This document shows, piece by piece, positions 16,184-27,091 of a stretch of 64,000 bases of DNA. This DNA comes from an uncultured Bacteroidales bacterium (GTDB lineage: Bacteria > Bacteroidota > Bacteroidia > Bacteroidales > Paludibacteraceae), in contig CACXCA010000010.1 of the NCBI GenBank assembly GCA_902766045.1, positions 1-64,000 on the forward strand, written 5' to 3'. The first letter of the stretch is position 1. Each line of letters begins with the position of its first letter. The notes under the pieces are model-generated. The model saw only the letters and a list, made by a program, of their open reading frames with translations, had not been told where the DNA came from and searched no databases. The translations under genes and the position numbers were made by a program.

Positions 16184-18745
16184 ATGAGCTTACAATTAAA
16201 TCGCGTAAACTCTCCTTCATGGAAAGAGGTTAACACAAAATCAAAAGTACCAGCCAAGTTGGAAAAATTACAGGAATTGGCATTAAATGTTTGTTGGTCT
16301 TGGAATCCTGAGATAAGAAAATTATTCAAATCCATAGACGCTGATTTTTGGAATAAATGTGGAAGAAATCCTATTTTATTTTTGAACACCATCGAAATTG
16401 AAAAATTAGAGGCTGTTGAAAACAACAAAGAGTTATTGGCTAATATAGACACTGTATATAAAAAATTCAGAAAATATGTAGATACGCCAAAAGACCCTAA
16501 GAAAACATCTGTCGCATACTTTTCAATGGAGTATGGATTAACAGATATTTTAAAAATCTATTCTGGAGGTCTTGGTGTATTAGCAGGAGACTATTTAAAA
16601 GAAGCCAGCGACTGCAACGTAGATATGACAGCTGTCGGATTCTTATACCGTTATGGTTACTTCACACAGACATTGTCTATGGACGGAGACCAAATTGCCA
16701 ACTACGAAGCTCAGAACTTCAGCAATTTGCCTCTTTCTCTTGTTAAAGACGAACATGGTAACCCTGACTTATTGGAAGTTCCTTACCACGATCGAATCAT
16801 CTACGCAAATATCTGGAAAGTAGCTGTCGGACGTATCAATCTTTATTTGATGGATACTGACATTGACAAGAACTCTGAATATGATCGTTCAATCACACAC
16901 ATGCTATATGGTGGTGATTGGGAAAACAGATTGAAGCAAGAGTACTTATTAGGTATCGGTGGTATTCTTATGTTGAAGAAATTAGGCATCAAGCACGACA
17001 CTTACCACTGCAACGAAGGCCATGCTGCTTTAATCAATATTCAACGTCTATATGACTACATCAAAGAAGAAGGCTTAACATTCCGTCAAGCATTCGAAGT
17101 TGTTCGTTCTTCCTCTCTATATACGGTTCACACTCCTGTTCCTGCAGGTCATGATAAATTTGAAGAAGGATTATTCTGGAAGTACATGAATCAATATCCT
17201 GAAAGATTAGGCATCTCTTGGGATGAATTGATGGATATGGGACGTGAAAATCCAGGAGACAAGAATGAGAAATTCTCTATGAGCGTATTTGCTTGTAATA
17301 CATGTCAAGAGGTTAACGGTGTAAGCTGGTTGCATGGTGAAGTTTCTAAAAAGATGTTTGCTCCAATCTGGAAAGGTTATTTCCCAGAAGAGTCTCACGT
17401 AAACTACGTTACCAATGGTGTACACCTTCCTTCATGGGCAGATTCTTCATGGAGAAAGTTATTTGAAGAGACATTTGGCATAGAATTCTATCAGAACCAA
17501 TCTGACGAAAAGATGTGGCAAAAGATTTATGATGTGCCAGATGAGAAGATTTGGGAAACAAGAAAGAAGTTAAGAAAGAAACTGTTTGATTACATCGATG
17601 TGAAATACACCGAGAGATGGTTAAGCACACAAGGAGACCCAACTCGCATCATGGAAGTAAAAAGAAAAAGCAATCCAAATGCGTTGACTATTGGTTTCGG
17701 TCGTCGTTTTGCCACCTACAAACGTGCTCATCTATTGTTCACTGATTTAAAGAGACTTTCTGAAATCGTCAACAACCCAGATCGTCCTGTAACATTTATC
17801 TTCACAGGAAAAGCTCACCCTGCCGACGGTGGTGGTAAAGGCTTGATAAAACGAATCATCGAGATATCTCGCATGCCAGAGTTCATTGGTAAGATCATCT
17901 TCTTGGAGAACTATGACATTGCCTTGGCAAAACGATTGATTGCTGGTGTTGATATCTGGTTGAACACACCAACCCGTCCACTTGAAGCATCTGGAACATC
18001 TGGAGAGAAAGCATTAATGAATGGTGTAATCAACTTCTCTGTTAAAGATGGATGGTGGTTAGAAGGATATCGTGAAGGCGCAGGATGGGCGTTGACAGAA
18101 AAACGCACATACGACAATCAAGGATACCAAGATCAATTGGATGCTGCAACTATCTATAGAATATTAGAGACTGAAATCATTCCTATGTACTACGCAACCA
18201 ATAGTAAAGGATATTCTCCTGAATGGATTCAAACCATCAAAAATTCATTTGCGAAGATTACTCCAAACTATACAACAAAACGTATGTTGGATGATTACAT
18301 CAGAAAGTTCTATAAACCATTAGGTGAACGTAAGGCATTCATCACAGCCAACAACTATGCTAAAGCAAAAGAAATTGCAGCATGGAAAGAAGAAGTGGCA
18401 GCCAAGTGGGATCAAATCGAAATTGTTTCTACAACTTTGTCTGATAAATTATTATCTAATGCAGAGGTGGGTGACAACTACGTTGTTGAAGCTGTAATCG
18501 ACACAAAAGATCTAGCAGATCAAAGAATTGGCGTTGATTTCGTATCCATCTTCAATGCAGGAAACAATGAAACATTAGACGCTAAGAAAGAGATGGAACT
18601 TTACAAAACAGAAGGAACAAAATTATACTTCCGTTTGCAAGACCGTATCTCTCGTGCAGGTGCATATAAATACGCATTCCGTATGTTCCCTAAAAATGAG
18701 GACTTGGCACATCGTCAAGACTTCTGTTATGTTCGTTGGTTCTAA
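16184..18745 (+). CDS. Alpha-glucan phosphorylase (GT35)
   Basis: This 853-residue PLP enzyme releases glucose-1-phosphate from glycogen or maltodextrin. It has the N-terminal DUF3417 segment (about 15-130) typical of the short bacterial glucan-phosphorylase branch. The catalytic body includes [19 protein letters not shown] and C-N-E-G-H-A-A. The cofactor-binding motif [14 protein letters not shown] lies around residues 600-613, with the lysine as the PLP anchor. Its distance from glycogen synthase (36 bp) argues for one operon controlling the storage pool. A strong terminator follows the stop. Confidence 0.95.
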   Translation: MSLQLNRVNSPSWKEVNTKSKVPAKLEKLQELALNVCWSWNPEIRKLFKSIDADFWNKCGRNPILFLNTIEIEKLEAVENNKELLANIDTVYKKFRKYVDTPKDPKKTSVAYFSMEYGLTDILKIYSGGLGVLAGDYLKEASDCNVDMTAVGFLYRYGYFTQTLSMDGDQIANYEAQNFSNLPLSLVKDEHGNPDLLEVPYHDRIIYANIWKVAVGRINLYLMDTDIDKNSEYDRSITHMLYGGDWENRLKQEYLLGIGGILMLKKLGIKHDTYHCNEGHAALINIQRLYDYIKEEGLTFRQAFEVVRSSSLYTVHTPVPAGHDKFEEGLFWKYMNQYPERLGISWDELMDMGRENPGDKNEKFSMSVFACNTCQEVNGVSWLHGEVSKKMFAPIWKGYFPEESHVNYVTNGVHLPSWADSSWRKLFEETFGIEFYQNQSDEKMWQKIYDVPDEKIWETRKKLRKKLFDYIDVKYTERWLSTQGDPTRIMEVKRKSNPNALTIGFGRRFATYKRAHLLFTDLKRLSEIVNNPDRPVTFIFTGKAHPADGGGKGLIKRIIEISRMPEFIGKIIFLENYDIALAKRLIAGVDIWLNTPTRPLEASGTSGEKALMNGVINFSVKDGWWLEGYREGAGWALTEKRTYDNQGYQDQLDAATIYRILETEIIPMYYATNSKGYSPEWIQTIKNSFAKITPNYTTKRMLDDYIRKFYKPLGERKAFITANNYAKAKEIAAWKEEVAAKWDQIEIVSTTLSDKLLSNAEVGDNYVVEAVIDTKDLADQRIGVDFVSIFNAGNNETLDAKKEMELYKTEGTKLYFRLQDRISRAGAYKYAFRMFPKNEDLAHRQDFCYVRWF

Positions 18746-18772
18746 TCAAACACAACATAAACCATTAAAAAA

Positions 18773-18797
18773 GCGAGGAGAAACTCCTCGCTTTTTT
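18773..18797 (+). terminator. Terminator of the glycogen operon
   Basis: An 8-bp perfect stem GCGAGGAG / CTCCTCGC with a 3-nt AAA loop (18773-18791) is followed by six T. The miaA start codon lies only 13 bp beyond the T-run. Confidence 0.95.
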
Positions 18798-18798
18798 G

Positions 18799-18806
18799 TA
18801 TCTTCG
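18799..18806 (+). promoter_or_regulatory. -7 element of miaA abutting the upstream terminator
   Basis: TATCTTCG (one mismatch to TAnnTTTG) begins one base after the terminator T-run and ends four bases before the miaA ATG at 18811. If used, transcription would start at or inside the first codons, giving a leaderless or nearly leaderless mRNA. Confidence 0.45.
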
Positions 18807-18810
18807 CAAC

Positions 18811-19692
18811 ATGAAGAAAAAACTGATTATAATATTAGGACCTACAGCTGTCGGGAAAACAGAATATAGTCTGCAAATGGCAGAAAAAATTCACACCGAG
18901 ATTCTCTCCTGCGATTCCAGACAGATGTTTCGAGAGATGAAAATCGGAACAGCAGCCCCTACTGATGAAGAACTCAAAAGAGTTCCTCATCATTTCATCG
19001 GAAATCTATCTATTCACGATTACTATAGCTGCGGGAAATATGAATTGGATGCTCTAGCGAAATGTGATGAACTATTCAAACGTCACGACACATTAATAAT
19101 GACAGGAGGATCCATGCTATACATTGATGCAATATGCAAAGGCATTGATGATATTCCTAACATAGATGAGGAACTTCGATCTTCACTATGGAATACATTC
19201 GAAACAGAAGGATTAGAACCGCTAAAGGCACAGCTAAAATTACTAGACCCAGACTACTATAATATAGTAGATCAAAAAAACGGGAAAAGAATCATTCATG
19301 CACTAGAGATCTGTTTACAGACAGGCCAGTCCTACTCTTCCATCCGAAAAAACGCAAATAAAGAAAGGCCTTTCGAGATTCAAAAAATCGGCATCATAAG
19401 ACCTCGAGAAGAGTTATATCAACGAATCAACCTAAGAGTGGAAAAGATGTTCGATGATGGATTAGAAGAAGAAGCTAGAGCGCTCTACCCTTATAAAGAA
19501 TTGAATGCTCTTAACACCGTTGGATACAAAGAATTATTTGAATATTTTGATGGGAAGTGGACATTCGAGTATGCCAAACAGATGATTCAACAAAACACAC
19601 GTCATTATGCCAAAAAGCAAATATCCTGGTTTAAGAGAGATCCTGAAATTCAATGGATAGATGCCAACACATACACCGTTACCACATTATAA
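18811..19692 (+). CDS. miaA: tRNA dimethylallyltransferase MiaA
   Basis: MiaA adds a dimethylallyl group to A37 of tRNAs reading codons that begin with U. The start is taken at the ATG at 18811 (M-K-K-K-L-I-I-I-L), since the in-frame ATG at 18796 would lie inside the preceding terminator. The P-loop G-P-T-A-V-G-K-T is at residues 10-17, followed by D-S-R-Q-M-F and G-G-S-M-L-Y. The C-terminal part contains L-N-T-V-G-Y-K-E and R-H-Y-A-K-K-Q-I-S-W-F, both family hallmarks. About 293 residues, normal length. The 112 bp after it contain the promoter of the next gene. Confidence 0.96.
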   Translation: MKKKLIIILGPTAVGKTEYSLQMAEKIHTEILSCDSRQMFREMKIGTAAPTDEELKRVPHHFIGNLSIHDYYSCGKYELDALAKCDELFKRHDTLIMTGGSMLYIDAICKGIDDIPNIDEELRSSLWNTFETEGLEPLKAQLKLLDPDYYNIVDQKNGKRIIHALEICLQTGQSYSSIRKNANKERPFEIQKIGIIRPREELYQRINLRVEKMFDDGLEEEARALYPYKELNALNTVGYKELFEYFDGKWTFEYAKQMIQQNTRHYAKKQISWFKRDPEIQWIDANTYTVTTL

Positions 19693-19768
19693 AGTAACGA
19701 GATTTTTTTGCCTGAGCAATTACAATTTTATCAAAAATTGATTTCTTCCACGTTACAAATAAAAATAG

Positions 19769-19776
19769 TATCTTTG
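19769..19776 (+). promoter_or_regulatory. -7 element upstream of the ABC-F gene
   Basis: TATCTTTG, perfect to TAnnTTTG, 28 bp before the ATG at 19805. No clear -33 TTTG is seen at the usual spacing. Confidence 0.55.
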
Positions 19777-19801
19777 CATTGCAAAACAAAACAGAAAATA
19801 A

Positions 19802-21421
<1,620 letters not shown>

Positions 21422-21423
21422 GA

Positions 21424-22530
21424 ATGAAAAAGTCATTTGAAATTTTCTCTTTGATTTTGCTTGTTGCGACCCTACCCTGTTGCAACAAGCAAAATCGTTT
21501 TCAAGAAATAAGTGTATCGGACATTCCAGAAGCGAAAACTGAAATCATCCGTATGGATAAGGACATCTATCAGTTGAATGATTGTATCACCCGACCAGCC
21601 ATCACAGGCAACTACGATATGATGACGGTTGACATACCCGACAATGATTCACTCTGTATGCTGCAGCAAATCAACCAAATCAGAGACAGATATAAGGAAC
21701 AATACTCCTTGTATATGTATCAATTAGGTGCACTGACAGGCACACAGAATATCAATCCTGCTACACTATTCTACTTATTCTTATCTCACCCAGCCTATGG
21801 AGAATTATTCCAAGACTGCGAAAAAGAATATGAAAACGTATCAGACTTAGAAGAAAATTTCACCCATGCTTTTTCCAGAGCTAAGGCACTCATTCCTTCG
21901 TTTAATATTCCGAAGGTGTGTACTTTTTTCTCTTGTTTCGCAGAATACATAGCTGCAGATTCTTCCACAATTTATGTTTCTCTTGAATACTTTTTAGGAG
22001 AAGACTACAAAAACTACCAACACGTACCAGGAATATACGACTACATGATTCCAAATCTGAAGAGAGAAAAAATTGTTCCTGATGCATTATATCATTGGAT
22101 TTGTTCAGAATATCCTCTACAAAAAGAAGGTGGAAATCTCTTGGACAACATGATACACTATGGAAAGATGCTTTACACGATAGAATCCATTTTGCCTAAT
22201 ATCGACAAAAAGCTCCTAATCGGATACAATCAAGAGCAATGGGATTGGTGTGAAGAAAACGAGAAAGGAATGTGGAATTATCTACGAGAATACAATCAGC
22301 TATTCTCCACTGATTCAAAGACCATTTCAGATTACCTTTTCCCAGCCAACAACACGAAATATTTTTCAGACGAAGAGGGGCACAACGCTCCTAGTCAAGC
22401 GGTTTTATGGATAGGTTGGAAGATTGTTTCTGAGTATATGGAGAAAGAATCCCAACTCACAATCAACGATCTTTTGATGCAAGACAAAGATGCCCAATCA
22501 ATCTTGGCTATAGCCAAATATAGACCATAA
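21424..22530 (+). CDS. GldB-like gliding-motility lipoprotein
   Basis: The 368-residue product starts with a lipoprotein signal (cysteines at 19-20). The body carries family features of GldB: K-V-C-T-F-F-S-C-F, I-Y-V-S-L-E-Y-F-L-G-E-D-Y and Y-D-Y-M-I-P-N-L-K-R-E-K-I-V-P-D. GldB is needed for gliding in Flavobacterium, but relatives occur in non-gliding Bacteroidales, where the role is unclear. The fold suggests an envelope-located, possibly metal-dependent protein (inference). It lies 2 bp after the ABC-F gene and is convergent with a minus-strand lipoprotein 61 bp away. Confidence 0.75.
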   Translation: MKKSFEIFSLILLVATLPCCNKQNRFQEISVSDIPEAKTEIIRMDKDIYQLNDCITRPAITGNYDMMTVDIPDNDSLCMLQQINQIRDRYKEQYSLYMYQLGALTGTQNINPATLFYLFLSHPAYGELFQDCEKEYENVSDLEENFTHAFSRAKALIPSFNIPKVCTFFSCFAEYIAADSSTIYVSLEYFLGEDYKNYQHVPGIYDYMIPNLKREKIVPDALYHWICSEYPLQKEGGNLLDNMIHYGKMLYTIESILPNIDKKLLIGYNQEQWDWCEENEKGMWNYLREYNQLFSTDSKTISDYLFPANNTKYFSDEEGHNAPSQAVLWIGWKIVSEYMEKESQLTINDLLMQDKDAQSILAIAKYRP

Positions 22531-22591
22531 AGATTAAGGGTAGGTTATAAATTCATTTCGTTGGATTTTTGAATTTGTTCAGAATCACATT

Positions 22592-23521
22592 CTAATAATG
22601 TTTACAAATAGAAAAGGCTGCATTACGGAATACGGCATCTCTTTTCCTGATTTTTCGTGACATAACAGACTTGCCGTATCTAGCTGTAAGAATAACATCA
22701 TCAACAGACTCAAGCAAATCATCATGTTTGAAAAAGTCGTCCCAATCACTCATTGAAGTAGTGATACCCATATCTTTGACCGTAACAGAACAAACATAAT
22801 CCGGCACTGTTTCGCCACATATATTTTGAATGGCAACCGGCATATATAAGAAGTTCTGAGTAGGATATTTTATCAATTCGAGCTTAGAAATTGTTCCAAT
22901 CAAGAAACCACAAGAGCGTAATGTTAACGAAGAAACTTCATGTGGCACATACGCTTTATAATAACCTAAGGAATCCGTATAAGTTAATATATCATTATCA
23001 AAATTATCTTTCTCGCGAATTTTATTTCTAATCTTATATGTTTTAGCCTTATACTTAGGGTGAATATGAACAGGCATATGTTTCAGCGGTGTGCCATCTT
23101 CCTCCATTATACGACCTTTCACTTGAAACACATCCAATGTAATCGTCTCTTTTAACGTATCTCCAGCATATTCTGCCAAAGAATAGAAGAAAGTATCAGA
23201 AGCCACGACCAAACACATATCCATTAGAGGCAATGTCGTATCATACCTACCTGGATGATTCATCATATAAGAAGAGAGACCTTCTGAGAAAATCAGATTA
23301 ACAGGCAAACAAGACTCTATACGAGATGCTTTTGCATCAATAAAAGAAAAACAAACACAAACAGAATCCTTTGACAACTTCATTGAAGGTATAACAAGTA
23401 ACGAATCTGCGACTTTGACCGAATCAATTGTATCTTGGCTAACACCAATGCCAAACTCACTATAATTCTGACACGAAAAAAAAGAAAACGCAAATAAAAT
23501 AATGTATATATAGTTTTTCAT
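22592..23521 (-). CDS. Lipoprotein with carboxypeptidase-regulatory-like domain, function unknown
   Basis: The 309-residue protein has a lipoprotein signal with a lipobox at F-F-S-C17. A central segment of about 85 residues, starting V-K-G-R-I-M-E-E-D-G-T-P-L and including D-S-L-G-Y-Y-K-A-Y-V-P, looks like a CarboxypepD_reg/transthyretin-like domain. These are common in Bacteroidota surface proteins. The flanking parts are not recognised. An intrinsic terminator for the upstream MORN gene ends three bases before the ATG, leaving no room for a separate promoter. The gene therefore depends on read-through, or the hairpin acts as a control element. Confidence 0.6.
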   Translation of the reverse strand: MKNYIYIILFAFSFFSCQNYSEFGIGVSQDTIDSVKVADSLLVIPSMKLSKDSVCVCFSFIDAKASRIESCLPVNLIFSEGLSSYMMNHPGRYDTTLPLMDMCLVVASDTFFYSLAEYAGDTLKETITLDVFQVKGRIMEEDGTPLKHMPVHIHPKYKAKTYKIRNKIREKDNFDNDILTYTDSLGYYKAYVPHEVSSLTLRSCGFLIGTISKLELIKYPTQNFLYMPVAIQNICGETVPDYVCSVTVKDMGITTSMSDWDDFFKHDDLLESVDDVILTARYGKSVMSRKIRKRDAVFRNAAFSICKHY

Positions 23522-23524
23522 CTT

Positions 23525-23570
23525 AAAAAAAAGTAGGGAGGTTGCTTATTCAGCAACATCCCCTATCTAC
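23525..23570 (-). terminator. Intrinsic terminator between the MORN gene and the lipoprotein gene
   Basis: On the minus strand, an interrupted stem (GTAG / CTAC outer, GTTGCT / AGCAAC inner, 5-nt loop) is followed by eight T that end 3 bp before the next ATG at 23521. Confidence 0.75.
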
Positions 23571-23593
23571 TCATTTAATATCACAATCAACCA

Positions 23594-24073
23594 CTATTTT
23601 TTCTTAGGACGTTCAATACTAATTTCCTCAACCATGTCACCTTCTTCGAAGATACCGACCTGCTTTGTTCCACTTGCATAGTAGTACGTACCATTTCCAT
23701 CGAACTTACCGCCTTTGAATTCACCTTCATAACGATCTCCTGTAGAATATGTATATACTCCTTTTCCATCAGGATATCCAGCTTTGAACTCACCGACATA
23801 GACATCTCCCGTTGGATATGTGAACTTTCCTTTTCCTTCACGAACACCAGCCTTAAAGTCTCCTTCATACTTAGCACCACTCTTGAAAGTATAAGTTCCT
23901 TTTCCTTCAAACTTTCCCTCCTTAAATGTTCCTGAATAAACTTCTCCATCTTCAAATGTGTAGGTACCCTTTCCGTCTCTACACTTACCTTTACAACGAG
24001 CTGCAGCCCCAGCCTCAAAACATATTAAAGAAAAAATAGCTATAACTGCTAAAAATTTCGTCTTCATAATCAT
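23594..24073 (-). CDS. Secreted MORN-repeat protein
   Basis: After a signal peptide (to about E-A-G-A-A-A) the protein consists of five to six MORN repeats of about 23 residues, each with the pattern G-x-G-x-Y-T-F-x-x-G-x-x-Y-x-G-x-F-K. It ends in a basic tail, R-P-K-K-K. MORN repeats form extended beta-hairpin stacks, often binding lipids or proteins; the specific role is unknown. Two ATGs (24073 and 24067) are possible, and the second gives the more usual M-K-T-K start. A consensus promoter lies upstream and a terminator downstream, so it may form a single-gene unit. Confidence 0.85.
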   Translation of the reverse strand: MIMKTKFLAVIAIFSLICFEAGAAARCKGKCRDGKGTYTFEDGEVYSGTFKEGKFEGKGTYTFKSGAKYEGDFKAGVREGKGKFTYPTGDVYVGEFKAGYPDGKGVYTYSTGDRYEGEFKGGKFDGNGTYYYASGTKQVGIFEEGDMVEEISIERPKKK

Positions 24074-24113
24074 TTTTGTATTGTGTTTTTATGTTTTTAC
24101 AAATCTAATCGCA

Positions 24114-24144
24114 CAAATATATAAAGAATATTATTGGGAACAAA
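24114..24144 (-). promoter_or_regulatory. Promoter of the MORN-repeat gene
   Basis: On the minus strand, TTTG (24144-24141), 19 bp, TATATTTG (24121-24114): full match to the Bacteroidota consensus, 40 bp from the ATG at 24073. Confidence 0.75.
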
Positions 24145-24203
24145 GTATAACAATATTTTTTTACAATCAAGAAAAAATATTCGTAAAAAAATACAGAAAA
24201 AAT

Positions 24204-24233
24204 TTTGTCGATGTATTTTTTTCCTTACATTTG
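24204..24233 (+). promoter_or_regulatory. trp operon promoter
   Basis: TTTG (24204-24207), an 18-bp spacer and TACATTTG (24226-24233) match the Bacteroidota promoter. Transcription would begin near 24240, just upstream of the Trp leader peptide. Confidence 0.75.
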
Positions 24234-24254
24234 CACCAAAATTAAAGAACAATT

Positions 24255-24335
24255 ATGATTATATTGAATCATACATATTGGTGGTGGCAAAGCTCAGAAC
24301 AAAAAGTTGTGAGGGCGTTTGCTCATCCTTGTTAG
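24255..24335 (+). CDS. trpL: trp operon leader peptide (26 codons, three consecutive Trp codons)
   Basis: A short frame starts with ATG at 24255 and ends with TAG at 24335. It contains three adjacent UGG codons (24279-24287) in the context H-T-Y-W-W-W-Q-S-S. It begins about 15-20 bp after the predicted transcription start. It is followed by an intrinsic terminator (24375-24411) and then trpB at 24437. Trp is a rare residue, and a WWW run in a 26-codon frame directly before a trp operon is the classic sign of ribosome-mediated attenuation: a ribosome stalled for charged tRNA-Trp changes downstream RNA folding. The UCCUUGUU at the end of the frame can pair with AACGAAGGA just before the terminator (one bulged G), which could be the antiterminator (inference). 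Confidence 0.85.
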   Translation: MIILNHTYWWWQSSEQKVVRAFAHPC

Positions 24336-24374
24336 ATTCAATCAAAAAGATATATAAACATAGTCAAAACGAAG

Positions 24375-24411
24375 GAGGCTCGACCATCACGGTAGAGTCT
24401 CTTATTTTTTT
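24375..24411 (+). terminator. trp attenuator (intrinsic terminator in the leader)
   Basis: Stem GAGGCTCGACC (24375-24385) pairs with GGTAGAGTCTC (24391-24401) across a 5-nt loop, with one G-U pair and one G-A mismatch. It is followed by a T-rich run (24402-24411). It lies between the Trp leader peptide and the trpB start, where a terminator makes sense only as a regulated one. Confidence 0.85.
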
Positions 24412-24436
24412 GTTAATAATTAAAACATCAAATAAT

Positions 24437-25624
24437 ATGAAATCATTCTTAGTTGACCAAAACGGATTTTATGGAGAATTCGGAGGTGCCTACATTCCAG
24501 AGATTCTCTATAAGACAGTCGAAGATCTGAAAAAAGCGTATTTACCAATCATCGAAAGTGAATCGTTTCAATCTGAATTCCGCACTTTATTACGCGACTA
24601 CGCAGGACGTCCATCTCCACTTTACTTTGCCAATCGTCTCAGCGAAAAGTACAATTGCAAAATCTACCTGAAACGAGAAGACCTGAACCACACAGGTGCT
24701 CATAAAATCAACAATGCCTTAGGTCAGGTGCTATTAGCAAAAAAAATGGGAAAGAAACGAATCATTGCAGAGACAGGTGCTGGACAGCATGGTGTTGCAA
24801 CAGCAACCGTATGTGCTCTTATGAATCTTCCTTGTCGTGTATATATGGGAGCAACCGATGTGAAACGTCAGCACATGAATGTTGAAAGAATGAAGATGTT
24901 AGGTGCGGAAGTATTTCCCGTAGAAAGCGGCAATAAAACACTAAAAGATGCAACCAATGAGGCTATTCGAGATTGGTGCTGTCATCCATCCGACACATTC
25001 TACATCATAGGTTCCACAGTAGGGCCTCACCCCTACCCCGACATGGTTGCAAGACTTCAAAGCATCATCAGCGAAGAAATAAAATGGCAACTTAAAGAGA
25101 AGGAAGGAAAGGAAGATCCTGACTATCTAATCGCTTGTGTCGGTGGTGGTAGCAATGCAGCAGGAACCATCTATCACTACATAGACAACTTAGATGTTAA
25201 AATCATATTGGCAGAGGCTGGAGGAAAAGGCGTTGACTCTGGATACACAGCAGCAACTATTCAAAAAGGCACACTGGGCATCTTACATGGTAGCAAAACG
25301 CTCACCATGCAGACTGAGGACGGTCAGATTGTGGAGCCGTATAGCATATCAGCTGGTCTTGACTATCCTGGAATAGGTCCGATACATGCCAACATTGCTC
25401 AACAGCATCGTGCAACAGTCCTTGCCATCAACGATGACGAAGCAATTCGTGCCGCATTTGAATTAACTCGATTAGAGGGAATCATCCCAGCATTGGAATC
25501 AGCCCATGCATTAGGTGTTTTACCTAAAGTTCAATTCAAACCCAACGACATTGTCGTACTGACAGTTAGCGGAAGAGGAGACAAAGATTTGGAGACTTTT
25601 CTTGCACATAAAGACGAAATATAA
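24437..25624 (+). CDS. trpB: Tryptophan synthase beta chain
   Basis: TrpB condenses indole with serine to make tryptophan, using PLP. The start at 24437 gives the normal beginning [17 protein letters not shown]; the frame is open further upstream, but that part runs through the attenuator and is not coding. The PLP lysine is K90 in [10 protein letters not shown], and the phosphate-binding loop is G-G-G-S-N-A-A-G. 395 residues, normal length. It is the first structural gene of trpBEGDCFA, and its partner trpA is the last. Confidence 0.97.
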   Translation: MKSFLVDQNGFYGEFGGAYIPEILYKTVEDLKKAYLPIIESESFQSEFRTLLRDYAGRPSPLYFANRLSEKYNCKIYLKREDLNHTGAHKINNALGQVLLAKKMGKKRIIAETGAGQHGVATATVCALMNLPCRVYMGATDVKRQHMNVERMKMLGAEVFPVESGNKTLKDATNEAIRDWCCHPSDTFYIIGSTVGPHPYPDMVARLQSIISEEIKWQLKEKEGKEDPDYLIACVGGGSNAAGTIYHYIDNLDVKIILAEAGGKGVDSGYTAATIQKGTLGILHGSKTLTMQTEDGQIVEPYSISAGLDYPGIGPIHANIAQQHRATVLAINDDEAIRAAFELTRLEGIIPALESAHALGVLPKVQFKPNDIVVLTVSGRGDKDLETFLAHKDEI

Positions 25625-25642
25625 ACTAAAAAACAATAGATT

Positions 25643-27067
25643 ATGACAGTTTTCAATTATACAGTACAATCCAAAAATATGCTGGCTGACCTATGTACTC
25701 CTGTCAGCGCATATATACGTCTCCGTGACCTCTACACACAAAGTGCTTTAATGGAGAGTTCTGATTATCATGGAGGAGAGAACGGACGTTCATTCATTGG
25801 TGTTCAACCCCTAGGTCATGTATCCATCGAACATGGTGTCGGCCATTGCTATTTTCCTGACGGTTCCACCTACGACCTACCTATTAACAAAGAGAATCGT
25901 TCAGAAGCAATCATAAACCATTTCCTAAAATCCTTCAACATTCAGGGCGAGAATGCCAAGTTATGCGGACTTTTTGGATACACATCCTTCAACGCTGTAC
26001 GATACTTTGAGAATATCGACGTTAAAGACGAGACAATGGAGAAAAATGACGCTCCTGATATGATATATATCCTTTATAAATATGTAATCGTATTTGATCA
26101 TTTCAGAAATTCACTCAGCATCAACGAGTTACTACAAGAGGGTGAATCTAGCAACATTAGTTTCATTGAAAAAACAATCAATAGTCCGAAGATAAGTCTC
26201 TACGATTTCCATCCTGTTGGAGAAACAACAAGTACATTGACAGATGATGAGCATAGAGAGAACATCCGCAAAGGGATTGCTCATTGCAAGCGAGGCGATG
26301 TCTTCCAGATTGTTTTAAGTCGTCGTTTCATTCAGAAATACGAAGGAGATGATTTTAAACTATATCGAGCTTTGCGCAGCATCAATCCTTCACCCTATCT
26401 GTTTTACTTCGACTTTGGTGGATTCAGAATCTTCGGAAGTTCACCAGAAACACATTGTAGAATAGAAAACGTAGGCAGCAAGTCAGAACCGATTTTCAAA
26501 GCTTTCATCGACCCAATTGCTGGCACAACAAAACGTACAGGGAACACAGAAGAAGATGCAAAAAATGCAGAATACCTTAGAAATGACCCTAAAGAGAATG
26601 CAGAGCATGTCATGTTAGTTGATCTTGCACGAAACGACTTAAGTCGTAACTGTCACAATGTAAAAATCGAGTTCTATAAAGATTTACAATACTACAGCCA
26701 TGTTATTCACTTAGTCAGTCGTGTAAGTGGGGATCTTGACAAAGGAGCCGATCCTATTAAAAGTTTCATAGACACATTCCCTGCGGGCACATTAAGTGGT
26801 GCACCTAAAGTACGTGCCATGCAACTCATAAGTGAATACGAACCACACAATCGTGGAGCTTACGGAGGTTGTATTGGATTCATTGGCATGGATGGTTCTC
26901 TCAACCAAGCCATTACCATCCGTACATTTGTCTCTCGTAATAACGAATTATGGTTTCAAGCTGGAGGCGGAATCGTTGCTAAAAGCAATGTAGAATACGA
27001 ATTGCAAGAAGTCAACAACAAACTTGGAGCTCTTCACAAAGCCATTCTGATGGCAGAAAAAATGTAA
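25643..27067 (+). CDS. trpE: Anthranilate synthase component I
   Basis: This 474-residue enzyme makes anthranilate from chorismate with the TrpG glutaminase. The N-terminus has T-P-V-S-A-Y-I-R-L (19-27) and L-M-E-S-S (36-40), the position of the tryptophan feedback-binding motif L-L-E-S. Chorismate-binding signatures include P-A-G-T-L-S-G-A-P-K-V-R-A-M and the late G-A-Y-G-G-C-I-G-F. The retained L-M-E-S motif suggests feedback inhibition in addition to attenuation. It lies 18 bp after trpB. Confidence 0.97.
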   Translation: MTVFNYTVQSKNMLADLCTPVSAYIRLRDLYTQSALMESSDYHGGENGRSFIGVQPLGHVSIEHGVGHCYFPDGSTYDLPINKENRSEAIINHFLKSFNIQGENAKLCGLFGYTSFNAVRYFENIDVKDETMEKNDAPDMIYILYKYVIVFDHFRNSLSINELLQEGESSNISFIEKTINSPKISLYDFHPVGETTSTLTDDEHRENIRKGIAHCKRGDVFQIVLSRRFIQKYEGDDFKLYRALRSINPSPYLFYFDFGGFRIFGSSPETHCRIENVGSKSEPIFKAFIDPIAGTTKRTGNTEEDAKNAEYLRNDPKENAEHVMLVDLARNDLSRNCHNVKIEFYKDLQYYSHVIHLVSRVSGDLDKGADPIKSFIDTFPAGTLSGAPKVRAMQLISEYEPHNRGAYGGCIGFIGMDGSLNQAITIRTFVSRNNELWFQAGGGIVAKSNVEYELQEVNNKLGALHKAILMAEKM

Positions 27068-27091
27068 ATAAAAACAGAAAGACAAAGCAAT

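Noticed and set aside
23587-24018. Second minus-strand frame of 143 codons within the MORN gene
   Set aside because: It is kept open by the periodic repeat; only the other frame has a signal peptide and MORN motifs.
24134-24436. N-terminal extension of trpB open in frame upstream of 24437
   Set aside because: It would read through the promoter, leader peptide and terminator, has no TrpB-like residues, and the normal family N-terminus begins at 24437.
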